Shown: piece after piece, positions 1-12,740 of the stretch
Position numbering within the stretch: position 1 is the stretch's first letter
How the letters are laid out: each line of letters starts with the position of its first letter
Origin: Theropithecus gelada
Lineage: Eukaryota; Chordata; Mammalia; Primates; Cercopithecidae
Reading direction: 5' to 3'
Length of the DNA stretch: 64,000 nucleotides
Assembly: GCF_003255815.1 (NCBI RefSeq)
Contig: NC_037673.1
Span: 89,032,980-89,096,979, forward strand
The notes under the pieces: generated by a model
Database searches by the model: none
Told to the model about the DNA's origin: nothing
The model's input: the letters and a program-made list of their open reading frames with translations, nothing else
Made by a program: the position numbers and the translations under genes

Positions 1-3000
1 ATATATAATGGAAACAGATGTTCCTTTTTCCTTTCAGCAAAGCAAAGGAAAAGCATAAACTTGCTGATATTGCATAGACTACTACCATAGCACAATAGAG
101 GAAAAAAAGACATTAGCACATGACAATATTAGTTTTTACTACACAACTAATTGCATAAAAAGTATAACTTGAGGTCATTGAATCAATATAATTTTCAGCA
201 CTACAGAAGAGAAACAAATAGATTTGTATAAGCAGCCTATTTCACATCTGCAGTTGGGAAAATACTTCTGACAGATTAAATATATGCAAAACGTTACCAC
301 TGCTTTTAGAACACAAGGAAAAGAGTGTTGTTCTGTTTTCTTTGCTCATGTAACATGAATTAGAATGCTGCCACTACAGAGGAATTTTTTTTAAGTACCA
401 GTATAAATGCGTAGAACCTTTCTGGAAAACAATTGGGCAATCAATATCAAGAACCTTAAAAAACAGTCTATATTCTCAGTCTAAGTAATTTCTCTTTTAA
501 TAACATATTGTAAGGAAATAACCTTAGGGATGGCTAAAGATTTATTTAAAATGCTATTCATTACAACTTACTTTATACTAATGGAAAATTAAAAATCTGA
601 GTTGTCTAATAGAGCAATAATTAAAGTAGATATGTTAAAACATTACAGAGTCAATATAAACAACTTTAATAATTTTAATCGTATTACATTACATGCTTAG
701 AGGAATAAGGTTTAGAGAAGACACACAAAATGGCATTTCTAATTTTTGTAAATTCTGTCTTATGGGCATATACTACTACTTTTGTCAGAAAAAGTTATTT
801 TTTCTTTAAACAGTTCTATTTCTGTGATCTGATATTCTCAGTCCAAAGTTTCTAAAATTCTTTGGGCAAAAGAGTCCTATAAATATTTACAGGTAAATTG
901 ACTTAAAGTTATGTTGACATGTTATGTTACTTGATCCTGAAATCTGGCACAGAAAAAGAAGTATTTGTCAATCACATAGACAACATCTTTTTTTTTTTTT
1001 TTTCTGAGTTAAACAGAATCCTTACAAATTAGGCAAAATTTTTATGGAACAAACATTACAAATGCTTCCTTAAGATCTACTAATATGTAGTATGTTGCTA
1101 ATTCAAGGAAACTTTCAATTAAAAATATTTCTAAAGCAAATGAAGTAGCCTATTAATTGCTGTTTCCGTATGCCAGTAAAAAAGTTTGCCATAGCTTTCC
1201 TAAGACTCTTAGTTTCCTGATTTTATTTTTACAAGAAGCAGCTGATTTGTCTTACGCTATTACTGTCTATTACTTCTAGAAGTCTTGAGCAAAGGTGGGA
1301 AGCAGCAAATTCTGGCAATCTGCCTAAAGAGAAATCAATGAAACAAATTAATCCTTTGCAGGCTGCAATGACACAGTAATCCATCATTCAGAGCTGCTTT
1401 TATACACCAAATCAGAGAGCAGAGGAAAAGAGCCCTGGGGGATATCACAGGCAACAACTTACACCAACACTGGGAAAATACTGAGGAATCAGTTTATTTA
1501 AAGAGGATAGATTTCAGTTGATTGCCTATTTCGTCAAATAAAGATTTTTCTTCCACAGTGTGGTGAACCCAAGGGCCAATGACTGTATCTTCAGAATTCC
1601 GTACCATCTATGCTGGCTGACATCAATAGGAGATGAATGTTTTTAAATAATTAGCATCGTTAATCAGTATGGTAAAATATATGGGTAAAATAAATATTAC
1701 TTTGTTGATCCAACTACAAAGTGTTATACGCGGTCCTTGTTTTCACCAGAAACTAAGTGTAAATTTACCCACTAATCTACAACTTAACGAATTCCTGGTA
1801 AACCATATTTGAGGTACTTCTTCATACATAAAATGTAACCATTTAAGATATATGTTACTTCCTAATGCTGTGTTAAGTTTAAAGACTTAAAATTTTTAAT
1901 TCAAACTCTTGTGTAAATTCCAGCAAGCAAGTCAGATTATAAATAAATGACTTATTTTAAAATGATAAATAATTATTTTGTTCATAATGTAGTTGACAGT
2001 GTTGGAAGATAAATGTGGTTTTCTTTTACAAATAAACTTATAATAAATGTACAGCAGTATATTTAAACTGACTATATTTATTTATACTTATACAAAAGCC
2101 TATGTATTTAAATTTATTTGTGCTTCTGTACAAAGTTATGCACCTTACCTAACCATGTCTTACTAGAGTAATGTATTCTAAGTAGAAGTATGTATCCTTG
2201 ACGAAAACTAATGGCAAGAACTACAAAGTCACAGTGCATTACTACTGTAAATGCATGCATCATATTCATGGTTAAATGTGAGAAGTTACTAAAAGAAAAG
2301 AATTTTCAAGATTATAAACCAAAGAAAACTTGACACAACAGTCCCTGAAATGTTAAAACTCCAGAATACCTAGTCATAGATTCAAAACAGAAAAAGAAGA
2401 TTAAATAAACGCTAACTAGTCAATTTTTGAGTGGCATGTTTGATTCTGAGGTCCGTGGTCGTATGATCGCAATTCCTGGCCATGCTGATGCATTTTTAAT
2501 TCAGCGCTTGGATCTAGTATTTATTGATTTAATAAGGTTAGAAGAATTACATTGTTGCTGCTACTGATGAACTGTCAGTAATTTAATCTAGTGAAATCTT
2601 ACAGAGAAATGTTTATTTTAGGGGAGAACAAGAGAGGAACAAGAGCCATGTAAATAAATTTAATTCCTTACTACTCTTGACAGTGACAAGAGCAAAACCC
2701 TTCTTTTCTAGACTCCTTTGGGCTCCAGACATTTTCTTTGATTAAAGATGTACCAGCTGATTGAGCTTATGGTGAAAAGGTTGCAGGACAGCTTTGTAGG
2801 TACACCTTAAAAATTAGGAAAAGCAATGACTGTCTCCCGGTATCCACTCTGGCCTCTCCTCATAGGTTTCAGGTACACACACACCCACACACTCAACCCT
2901 TACCTTGTCACCTAACAAGGTTTCAACGAGCCTGTCAATGATTTCCTCTCTCTGGACCCTAAAATTTCCTACAGCATCATTAGTACACAGGAAGACAGAA

Positions 3001-4240
3001 GAGAAGGGAGAAAATAGAAAATCAACTTTCTTAAAAGCAATTCAGCCAAGAGAGGCTTTAAGGGCTATGTCAAAGTAAGGAGGTGTTACAAGATCCAGAA
3101 TCAGAAAGGGGGTTTAAAAAATCCACAAAAGTTGCTGAAACAAACACTTGGGGACTATTAGAAAGCTTTTTGCACTGCTGCACTACCCTGCTCCTGGGCT
3201 TATCTCCCCAACCTGGACACCTGGGAAGCATGCTGTGCTTCAGCGTTTCCCTGACTTTGAAGAAATGGAGCGCTGGTGGGGCTGCTGCGGAGGTCAGTAA
3301 AACTATGCTAATTGGTGAACCTAATTGCTTCAAGCAGTCCTGCCTCTAAACATGGAGAGAGCACAGTTGATGGAGTCAGTCTGTTCCTAATAAAATGAAG
3401 AACCACTGAATTAAATTCCCAAGGAAGGCACTATAAAAGTTTCCACAGTGTAACCAAATGACTTCACCTATGCTATTACCTCTAAGATGACATCTTTGAA
3501 AGAAAGCAGACCCCAGTCGGGCTCCACATTCATAAATCGACTGAGCTTAGGCCAGTGAATCTGGATTTATTTAAAAAGGTTTTTTCATTCTTCCAATCAA
3601 ATGAAGTCATTTTTAATTAGATGCTTTCTGTTAACAATGTCACTCTTCTCCACATTACCTGCTCACACTTGCAGCGCCTCTAGTGCAATATCTGGGGCTC
3701 GAGTCCCCTGCAAGCAGTCCTCCCAACAGATTGGCTGGAGGGTGGTATTTCCGTTTCTCAGTCCCTGTCGGAAGGAAGATCCCATTCAGCGGCCTGATGG
3801 CGCGGGACATATCAACTCTCTAAATTGAGAGATTACTAAACAATCTCTGGAAAAACTCTTAAGATAGTCTGCCAATATCTTTTTTTATGAACTACACAGC
3901 ACTTTCTCCGCTGTTCCCGCCTTGCAGATGGGTGTTTTAAAAAGTGCCAAGGGCCACAAAACTCCCACTGACCCTCCAACTTCGTGAAACCCAGTTGCTC
4001 CTTAAAACAGAAAATCAGGTGTGAGGGTCCCCAACGGTGCCCCAGGCCTTGCTTCCTACCCCTACCAGCAGCCCACCACCTGAAGAGGACTGGCTGTCCA
4101 AGGCAGGGCAAATCGTTAAGCACTCAAAGAGGATGGCAAGGCTCAGCGCTTTAGCCAGCGCAGGTTAAGGAAAGAGGCTAAATGGTGAAGTTGGGAAAAG
4201 AGGCTTCGTTCGACGGTGGATCTCTGAACTTTAAAAGATT
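1..4240. other. AT-rich non-coding DNA upstream of NR2F1
   Basis: No exon, RNA gene or long ATG-initiated reading frame is convincing here. The sequence is AT-rich, with poly-T runs (about 989-1003) and scattered homeodomain-type TAAT cores, and turns GC-rich near 4.2 kb. By synteny with human 5q15 it would lie within the transcription unit of the antisense lncRNA NR2F1-AS1, but I could not place any exon of it. Confidence 0.5.
385..690 (+). mobile_element. Probable old L1 (L1M-type) 3' fragment
   Basis: The text around 410-560 (a 'tctggaaaacaattgggcaa'-like start, then 'aaggaaataacc' and 'aaagatttattt') resembles the degenerate end of L1 ORF2 found in ancient mammalian LINE-1 copies. It is much diverged, has no open frame, and its boundaries are approximate. 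A RepeatMasker run would settle it. Confidence 0.45.
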
Positions 4241-4249
4241 GGCAGGGAC

Positions 4250-5130
4250 CCGGTCACACTCCCTGGGGCCCATTCCTAAGAGGCTTGCCGCGCCCACCCG
4301 AGGGGGCGCCGACCCGAGGGGCGCCAACTGCCCGCGCGGAACCGGGGCGTTGGGCCTGGGGTTCGGGAAGCGTGCGCCACCCCCCGGTCAGGCCTGGCTT
4401 CCTTCTTGAATGCCCCCGGCGCAGGCCAGAGGCTTTGTCCCTCCAGCCTGCTCGAGGAGTGGTGGCCTTCTCCGCGGGCGAGAGCACGGCCTCCAGCCTT
4501 CCGCCGAGTCTCAGTGCGCAGATAACAAGGCCCGGGTCCCTCCGCCGCGCCGGGCACCGCACTTGCGTCGAGCGCCGGGCAGCCAACCCCGCGCGGGAGG
4601 CTCCGCGGCCGGATATGGGCCTAGCTTCCGGGAGCCGCTCCCCGCTGAGCCGCGCTTAGGGTCGGAGTTAGCCAGGCCCGGGGAAAGGGGTGGGAGGGGT
4701 CACTACAAGGGATCCTAGTCCGCAGAGTGAAAAATTCGTTCGCAAGGGAGCGCCCTTGAGGGGTTAGGGTCGTGAAGAGACACTCGAGAATTAGGGTCTT
4801 GGACTGCTGTGGGGCCGGGCCTGGACTGGAGGCAGGTGTTCCCTGCCGCCCTGGGGCCCTGCAGCACCAATGGCCGAGATGATCTCAGGGCTCAGGCGGA
4901 CAAGGGGTCCGCTACAGGCACCTTAGGACCCTGGCGGCCCGAAGGCATAGGACCTTCAGGAAAGCCTCGGGGGACCTAGCTCCGGGTCACGATTCCATTC
5001 GGGGCGGGACCTTCCCAGCAGGAGTTGCTGGCCAAGGAAAGAGTCTGGACCCGGGACCTTGTCCCTGAGGACCAGACCACGACCTTGGAGCCCAACTCGC
5101 AGTTCTTCTCGGCTAGGGATGCGGAGGGGT
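4250..5130. promoter_or_regulatory. CpG-rich island, candidate upstream promoter
   Basis: CpG dinucleotides become dense from about 4280 to 4720 and remain frequent to about 5130, in contrast to the AT-rich flanks. Several overlapping open frames on both strands are the usual by-product of high GC. Such islands upstream of NR2F1 are plausible start sites for antisense lncRNA transcripts, but nothing in the sequence proves transcription. Confidence 0.5.
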
Positions 5131-5779
5131 CGGGAGCTCGACGGCCAAGCGACAGGGAATTCTGAGTTCCTAGAGATCTACAGGAGGCAGAAGCACGACA
5201 CTAGATGAGATTAGACAGTGACGGCGGAAGGACGGAACCACACGGAGACTGACACACTTTGCGAGTTGGGACTCAATTGCATTTCTTCGAATCCTTGATT
5301 CCGAAGTTTCCCCGCCCTCCTAAGCAAGAGCGTTTGGGGAAACTAAGTTCCTTAGACTCTTTCATCCTTGTTATGTGAGCTCAGGGAGGAAGGCAGACAA
5401 TAGCTGCAGCCTAAACACCTGCTATCACTCAATGCAATAAAATACAGACGGTGATTGGAATCGTTTCTCTTTTTGCTTCCAGAGGGAGCTCAAACCTGAA
5501 GCATCAAGGTTATCTTTTTCCAAAGGTAAAACAAGAGATTTGCAAAACCTGCTAGGGACACCACAGCCCACATCTAGAGGGGGTTCCCCTTTGCAAACAG
5601 AAAAGGCAATCTGATTTTTTTTTTTCATTTTAGTGTTTGTTTGAACCTACGTTCGGTACCTGCGAAGACTAAAACACTTACTTGACCCTCTAGAGACTCA
5701 GCTAGAACTGACTGAGCAAAGGGAACTCAGGCAAAGGAAAGGGAAGGTACGGAGGAGAAAACGGTAAGCGGAGGTCTGG

Positions 5780-6360
5780 ATGGGATAGTGCGCGGGGACT
5801 CCTCTGACCCGGCGGCGGGACCCAGCTGCCGCGCAGGTAAATCCCAATATGCCTGGCACTGGGGTTCTGGACAGACTTGGTCTAAATACGGCCACGTGCT
5901 CAGGGCTGCTGTGCTCCAGCTGTGCGTTTCCGGGCGGTTTGCGCGCACGCGCACGTGCACACACACACGGGCGCGTGCCTCTGTCCTGGCGCTGGGGTCT
6001 GAGGTTATCCAGGCAGCGGAACCCCCATGTTCCCGCTGGCCACTTGACGATGTCGCTCATACTGGATACGGGGTCTCTCTAGTCAAGGAGGGCGGGCAGA
6101 CGGAGGCACCCGGCTTGTGGGTATCCAGCCCCACGTAGGGGAGGGGCTCACAGAGGGGCAGAGCCCAGGGAGAAGCGACATGACCCCGGCTCCGTGCTCC
6201 TACCCGGCTATAGGCCGGGTCACCTGTCAGTTGGTACTCTCTCAGCTGGCTCCCAGTCCCTCCTCGCTCCCCGCAGCCACGCAACAACGGGCTGTCAGCC
6301 CGAGCTGGGCGCCTTGGCGGCTTTCTGGTGCCCCAGCCCTGCGAGCCAGGACTCACCCCA
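5780..6360. promoter_or_regulatory. GC-rich stretch with alternating purine-pyrimidine tract
   Basis: This is a moderately CpG-rich segment. It contains an uninterrupted alternating purine-pyrimidine run at 5940-5969, which includes a CACGTG E-box near 5952-5957. No splice-supported gene is visible. Open frames on both strands here are long only because the region is GC-rich. Confidence 0.35.
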
Positions 6361-7319
6361 CACTGACGCTTCCAGGTACAGTCACCAACAGCGCCAGATC
6401 CTTATTCCAGCCTCCAGATCCCTGCCTTTTCCCCCCACCGAGCAAAGACAGGTTGGTGTTTGGGGGTGGTGGTTGTTCTTTTAAAAGTATATTAAAGGAT
6501 CATTGGCGTCTCCCCGTTAAGTCATTACGCCTTTATCCCCATCAATTAACCACACCTCAGAGGGCTGCTATTAAGAGCTCAAATGAGCTGCAAAAGTAGG
6601 TATCCCGTTTCAGGCAGATGTTGTTATCTCCCGCTGAGAGGCGCGGCCGGCGGGGCCGGATCCTCCGCTTCCCGCGACTGCCGGAGTCGCGCTGGACTAG
6701 GCTGACCGCGCAGGGCGGCGAGGCTGGAAGGGAGGTCGCCGCCCGACAATGAGCGGGTGCCAGAGGAGCCAGAAGGAGTGAGAAGTGCCCTAGACCCGTG
6801 GCCTCAAGCGCCATGCACTTCAAGGGGACGTGTCTCCGGAGTTGTGCCAGAAAGAACACCAAGAACGAGCTGTGCGTTTTTGCGCAGAGAAGTAGTCTTC
6901 GCAAGACCGCAGCTCCCTGCCGAAGGCCCAGAAAGGGAGTGCGGGGGAGAGAGCAAACTAGTGAGTTTGGCTGGCAGTGCTCCCCCGACACACCCCACTT
7001 TCTCTTCCTGCCACTCCAGACTCCTTCCCGGCAGCAGGCTTCCAGAACCCCTTGTTGGTAAAGGCAAGGTCGTGTGGGGATGCAGGATATGGAATTAGGG
7101 AATCCGGGACAGAAACGTAGCATTTAGGACAAAGGGGATGCACTGGGGACTTCCGCGGCCTTTGCCCAGATGTGTCTTTCCACCCTTTCTCACTCCAGTC
7201 ACTCCCGAGGACTTGGGGCACGACTGTCACACGCAACTGGGAGATCCTGGAAGACGGCGGAAAAACGAACAAGGGGAGATGGCCCTCACTGCAGTGACAG
7301 GGTTTTCCTTCAGTCAGTG

Positions 7320-7880
7320 GCCACAATAAATTTAGCCAAGGCTAAAGGAGATTAATTTCCCAGCATAATCCAATTAAAAGATTTCTAAAGTAATCTTTTG
7401 CGAAAATGAAAAGTGCGCGACTAAAGAGGGGACCGGTTTTGATGACAGTGATTTATCGCCTCAGCACAGCACGCACGGGATGGTCTCTCTCCAAGTGATT
7501 TGACCAGAGCACTCCGTCCTCGCCTCCTGTCCAAACCTTCCCTTCCTGAAAGACAGCCATCTATCACTCCAACCTGGGCAGGAGAGAATGTGCAAGGGGC
7601 TGGGGCGGCTTACAAGCACCATAGACTTTTTTAAGTGCTATTAGATTTATGGTCTCTTTTTCGACGCCCATCCAGAGTAATTAGCACATATGTTCTAAAT
7701 AGATGATAGTTTTGTGAGCAATAAAGCAATTACCCATCGTTGGAGCTGACAGTTCCTCCAACTAAACTCCAACCAGCAGCTAATTGGAAAAGTCATTTCA
7801 GCTCCATTGTCTGCAATTAGTCCTGCTAAACTACTACACCCCAACTAGCTGGTTTGAGGTTAATTTATTCAATGTTGTGT
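7320..7880. promoter_or_regulatory. Candidate conserved enhancer with clustered homeodomain sites
   Basis: TAAT-core motifs are clustered: TAATTA near 7678, AATTACC near 7728, CTAATTGG near 7780, CAATTAG near 7814 and TTAATTTA near 7860, with more between 7340 and 7400. The mixed composition lacks repeats and open frames. This is the look of a conserved developmental enhancer, which NR2F1 flanks are known to contain. Conservation itself was not tested. Confidence 0.4.
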
Positions 7881-8099
7881 TTGCATGGACAAGCCTTTGC
7901 CATGAAGGGACTTGCCTTTTGCCCCTCTGGACTGCGCCCAGGGGCTAGAAGAGCAGATGGGAGTGAGCAGCCAATATTTGGGGGCCGGGATGGCCCCCGG
8001 GGGAGGAGGCACAGGACTGGGCCTCAGCTTCAAGGTTAGTTGTCCAGTGGCTGAAAGCCTACAGAGAAAACCATTGTTTCTCCTGCTAGACAGTAACCG

Positions 8100-11000
8100 G
8101 AGAAAACTGCTCAGTTCATGCTACCAAAACCTTTATTTAAAAAAATAGAAATTGTCACCACAGAGAAAGCCACTGTGTTCTCAATTCGCCCCTTGCCCAC
8201 ACATCCAGTCATGACCCTGGGCCACCACACCGTCCCTAAGGAATAAACATAGAGTCAGACCGCCAAAACAGAAAAGTTCTGAGCCCTGAGGGAGTGGGGG
8301 ACAGGATCCAATTCTGGGAGTGATTCTAGAAAAGAAAAGACAGGAAAGGTCAGGAAGCCCAACCTCTGCCTCAGCCTCTCTGAGTTTAAAACCACTTCCC
8401 CCTTGAAAGCGGGGTTTCTCTGTGACTTTCTTTGATTTTTTCCCCTTCCTTTTTTTCTTCCTTTCTTTCTAAAAGTTAAGCCAAACAGGTCCAGGATTTG
8501 TGCACAGTGAGTGGAAAAAATGTGTTAAACGTCGGTTTGACGCCCCACCGGAGCTTCCAAATATCCAGCGGCTGGGATTCTTCTACTTAATTTAATCTTT
8601 ATTGGACAGGGCGGCTCCTATGCTCCTATTCACTAGGAAACCCAGGGAAACGTATCCGTTGGGGTTCAGAATTGAGGGTGGGAAGGAAAGGAGTTAAAGA
8701 GGGATTAATCCTCCCCCACCCAACTTCAAACTTTAGAACTGCAATCGCCTGCAGCCTGGGGGGGGTGTCCCCCAAGTCCCAGCCCTGACAGCTCCAGCTC
8801 TGGGATCTGGAGCCAGAGGAAGAGAGGTTGGCAGGTTGAGATGGGAACTTGTAGCCCTGGTAACCGTGTATTCCCTTGATGGAATTTTACATTAAAGTGT
8901 CCCAAGCTTTGGGAGCAATGAGAATTTTACTTAGAAGAACATAGGGTAGGGGGAGCATCCACCTCTTAGGAGGTAAAGCCCAGTGCTTTCAGTCCTAGAA
9001 ATCCAATGTCCTTTTCTGGATTATCATTCATATTAAATGTCCTGGGAGATGTTTTTCTTTTTGAAGTAAATACTATAACAATGCCTAAGGAAGACAACTT
9101 GGACATTTTAACCAGCATATGAGACTTATTAATTCCTATCTCAAAAAATTATGATTAATTCCTCAGCTTCAAGAATTTGGAGACATGTGTCTATAGCATG
9201 TAAAACTTTTAAACTGCCTAATGTCAGGCTCTTATTTTCCACTATTTATTGTATTTTAACCAATTTAACTCCAAACAAAAAGAAAAAATTGTGGGGAGAA
9301 ATTGAAAGTAAAGGTCTTGTCTTGCCCCATTACCTCCCACCTGTCACACACTCTCCTCCCCCGAAGAGAAATCCTCCTGTCACTGTGACTTCCAGTTGAA
9401 AACAGAAAGGAAATAAGATGACTTCTGGAAAAAGCTGTCCATTGTGTTCTTAATTATTTTTTTTTCGGTACTTAAATATGCCCAGAGAGTGACGGCATGA
9501 AAAAGCTGAATGAAGAGTCAGCTGAAAGTATCACCTAGACTTGCTTGTTAGAGAATTCTAAGGTAGACATGTGTGCATACTTATGCGTAAGGGCAAAATA
9601 ACCCACCTAATCACCTAATCCCATGTATGGGAAATATTTATGTATATATCCATGAACTGAAAAATCTTTAAGTACATGTGTGCAGAGATTCAGTTCTATG
9701 AAAGCTCAGCTAGCTGTCCGCATGCATGTATTCACTCCTGGAGTAAAGGCATTTTTGTTGCTCCCATAGTTTCTTTCCATTAAGAGCGATTAGATGATGT
9801 CTATTCAAAGTTGCTGATCCAGAGAGAAAATAAGAGTAGATAAAAGGAGATTTCAAGTGACCTCCTCGTCCCTTTCACACCAACCTGAGCCCTAGAATAG
9901 CCAAGGATCAACTAACACAAAAGCCCTTTCCTTTCTCTTTTCAGCTTCAGAAGATTTTATGCAGGGGGGTAACAATAAAACATAGAACGATCCCCAAGTT
10001 TTGTTAGATCATGCATTTGGAATACTTTATTAACTCCCCCCAAAGATGGGCTAGGTTTATGTTCCACCTTTGAAATGGGTAAATAAAATATACATAGCAT
10101 AATTGTTTACTGTTCTATTGTTTATATCAGTGTTGTACTATGCTTATGCTTTTTTTTTTTTAATTTAAACTTTACCTAAACCCCTCTCTCCTCAATGATG
10201 GAGGACATTGTAATAAATATATCTTTCCACTGACAGTTTAGACGAAATGTTAGGTTTATTATTTAGATCAACCTTCTGATAGGTATATACCATTGCAGCA
10301 TGACTGGTAACACCAGCAGATCTGCTGGCTTTTTGAGCCAATACTTTTCCACTAGTTTATCTCATAGGCAGTAAAGAAAGTGACATTAAAGACTTAAACA
10401 TATTAGAGCAGTCTTTAGTCAGTAAAATATCCAACTCAGATCTACTTCTGATGGGCTAATCCTGTAGTAAAAGAAATAGGTGCTCTGACAGGTAACTATT
10501 AAGGGAAATGATTATATAGAGCAGTTGATTTTATTGTCAGGGTACTCCAACAACCTTCAAACTCATTTCAAAACTTCAACTTTCATCCAGACCTAACCCA
10601 TAGGGAAGAATAGCCATGCAGTTTTATTCTTCACTCAAGCTGGGTATTTAAAATAAATACATTTTGTAACATAAAAGTCTCCAATTATTTCCTTTCTTTC
10701 TTTTTGCATAAATGCATTTAGATAGCTAAGACTTGATTTTTATAAAAAGTAAATATTTGGCTCTGGTTTCACTGGTGTGCTGAGAATGATTGTCACTTTT
10801 CCTCCTCTAAAAAGGCTTGATTTGCATCCAAAGGTCAGTGCTTGCTCTCCTGCCATCCTTCCTCCTGCTGCTTCTCCTGGGCCCTCTAACTGGGGGCCTA
10901 GGCCAAAAGGGAAAGTGCTTCCCTTATCTCTCTTTTTCAAAACACGTGCTTTAAATGACCGGTTTGAGATAGAAAACTAAACTAAGGTATAGCACTTAAC

Positions 11001-12740
11001 TCTGAGCATTTCAACCCAAAGGTGACAAAGAAGAAATGCCTGGGCTACCAGAGCGATAGTAAACACTGGAGTCTGTTGGGTTGACGGTTTGACTACATGT
11101 ACAGGCTAAGGGTAGGCAGTCCAGCAGAAGCCTGACTCCTAACTTGGCCTGTCCACCTGGTTTTTTGTTGATAAAGGCAGGACTTTTTACAACTGGGCAG
11201 CCACAATATAGGCTGGGTTCAGTCCTGGGGGTAAAGATTTCTGAGATAGGCTGGGGTTTAGTTTGTTTGTTTTGGTTTTGTGTTTTAGTAATCACAAAAT
11301 ATTAGATGGGCATTCCTGCGCCTCTCTCCACCCTTTCTTCCAAAAGATCTGTGCGAGACCATTTTAAATACATCTTCAACTATGTCCTTCCTGGCTTTAA
11401 TCTCATGCCAGGGGAGACTAATTGATTCGGCACCTTTCAAATAAGCTCTTTGGGAAAGGTCTGCAGCAAGATCAGAGGCACTGACCTTTTTCTCAATGAT
11501 TGCAGGCATGTTCATCTCTCCAGATGGGCTCGATAAAACGGGCTTAGTTCTGTTCTGTGGTCTTGCTAAACAGAATAATACCATTTTTAACGATTTTGAG
11601 GTAGGGAAGAGGTAAAAAAGAGAATTTCCTACACATATCTGATCATTTGTAGGGTCCCATGGCTCTTGAACTAGATTTGGAAAATGTTTTTACAAGGTCA
11701 CTTTTGTTCAGTGTGACTTACCAAAAAGCCAAAATGAATGACTTTCGGGAGACAAAGATATCAATATCAAAAAAACCTATAGAATTAGTGAAAACGGTTC
11801 AGCCTCGTAAAGAAAGATATGGAGGGAGGGAGTACCTTAACAGGCTAGACAGTCCGCTTAGATCCGGACTCTAGGGTCTGGAACGCAAGTCATCCCTGAA
11901 TGTGCAGCCAAACCGATCTGTGCTTCTCTTCCTCTCTCACCAGATCACAACAATTTACTGGGTGGCGAGCTGGGAGAGATCAACCTTTGTCTGGTATGTC
12001 TTTTAAAACGTGATTAACGCTGAGCTTGATGCTAGCAGCCCGCAAAGGGTACTATAGGCTTACAGCCTAATTCCTTTCCCCAGGCAGAGCGGTACCTTCT
12101 CATTGCCTTTTGGGGGAACTACACTAAAGATCTAGTGTGCACTGAACAGGTCTGTGGGGAACAGGAAGGCAGAGGAAGGAAGGGAGGCTCCCGGGAGCCC
12201 AGGCCCCGGTGAGGCCCTTAGAGTTCCCAGACCCGCCAAACCGAGAGAGCAAGCCTGGAGAGGGCTGAGCCCCGGTGGGCCTGGCTGGAGGCCTCAGGTA
12301 GGATGCTGAGGCAAAAGCCACAGCGGTCTGAGTCCAAGAACCACGTCCAGACTTAGTTTAAGGTTCCGAGGTGAAGGGCCGGGCCTAGAAGGGAGGAAGA
12401 TCTGAAGAAGAGTGGGTGGGTGAAATAAAAGTGAGCACTGAAACTGCGTTTTCTGCTCCTGCAGCTGAGCGTGCCTGGGCAAGTATGTAGGATTTCCCAA
12501 TTGGGGGATCTAAGTACTCTCGAAAACTGTGATCAGTTTTCTGTTAGGTATCCTACCCCACAACAAAAGATATCATTATTTCCTGGTTGAGTGTGGGTCG
12601 CATTAGGCCCAGGACAAGTGTGCCAAGTGGGACCAGTATCAAACGAGAACCTTGAAGATAGAAAGAAAGGGCTTCCCAGGAACTGAGCTGACCTCTCAGT
12701 GCCTCTGGGGAAGACATTTTTGCTGGAGGCAGGGCTATGA
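8100..12740. other. Non-coding DNA, no gene recognised
   Basis: This is mostly AT-rich unique sequence without recognisable exons. An octamer-type POU site lies at 10820-10827, next to an AGGTCA half site at 10832-10837. A 99-codon ATG frame on the minus strand (11285-11584) has no recognised homology and is treated as a chance frame. Confidence 0.45.
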
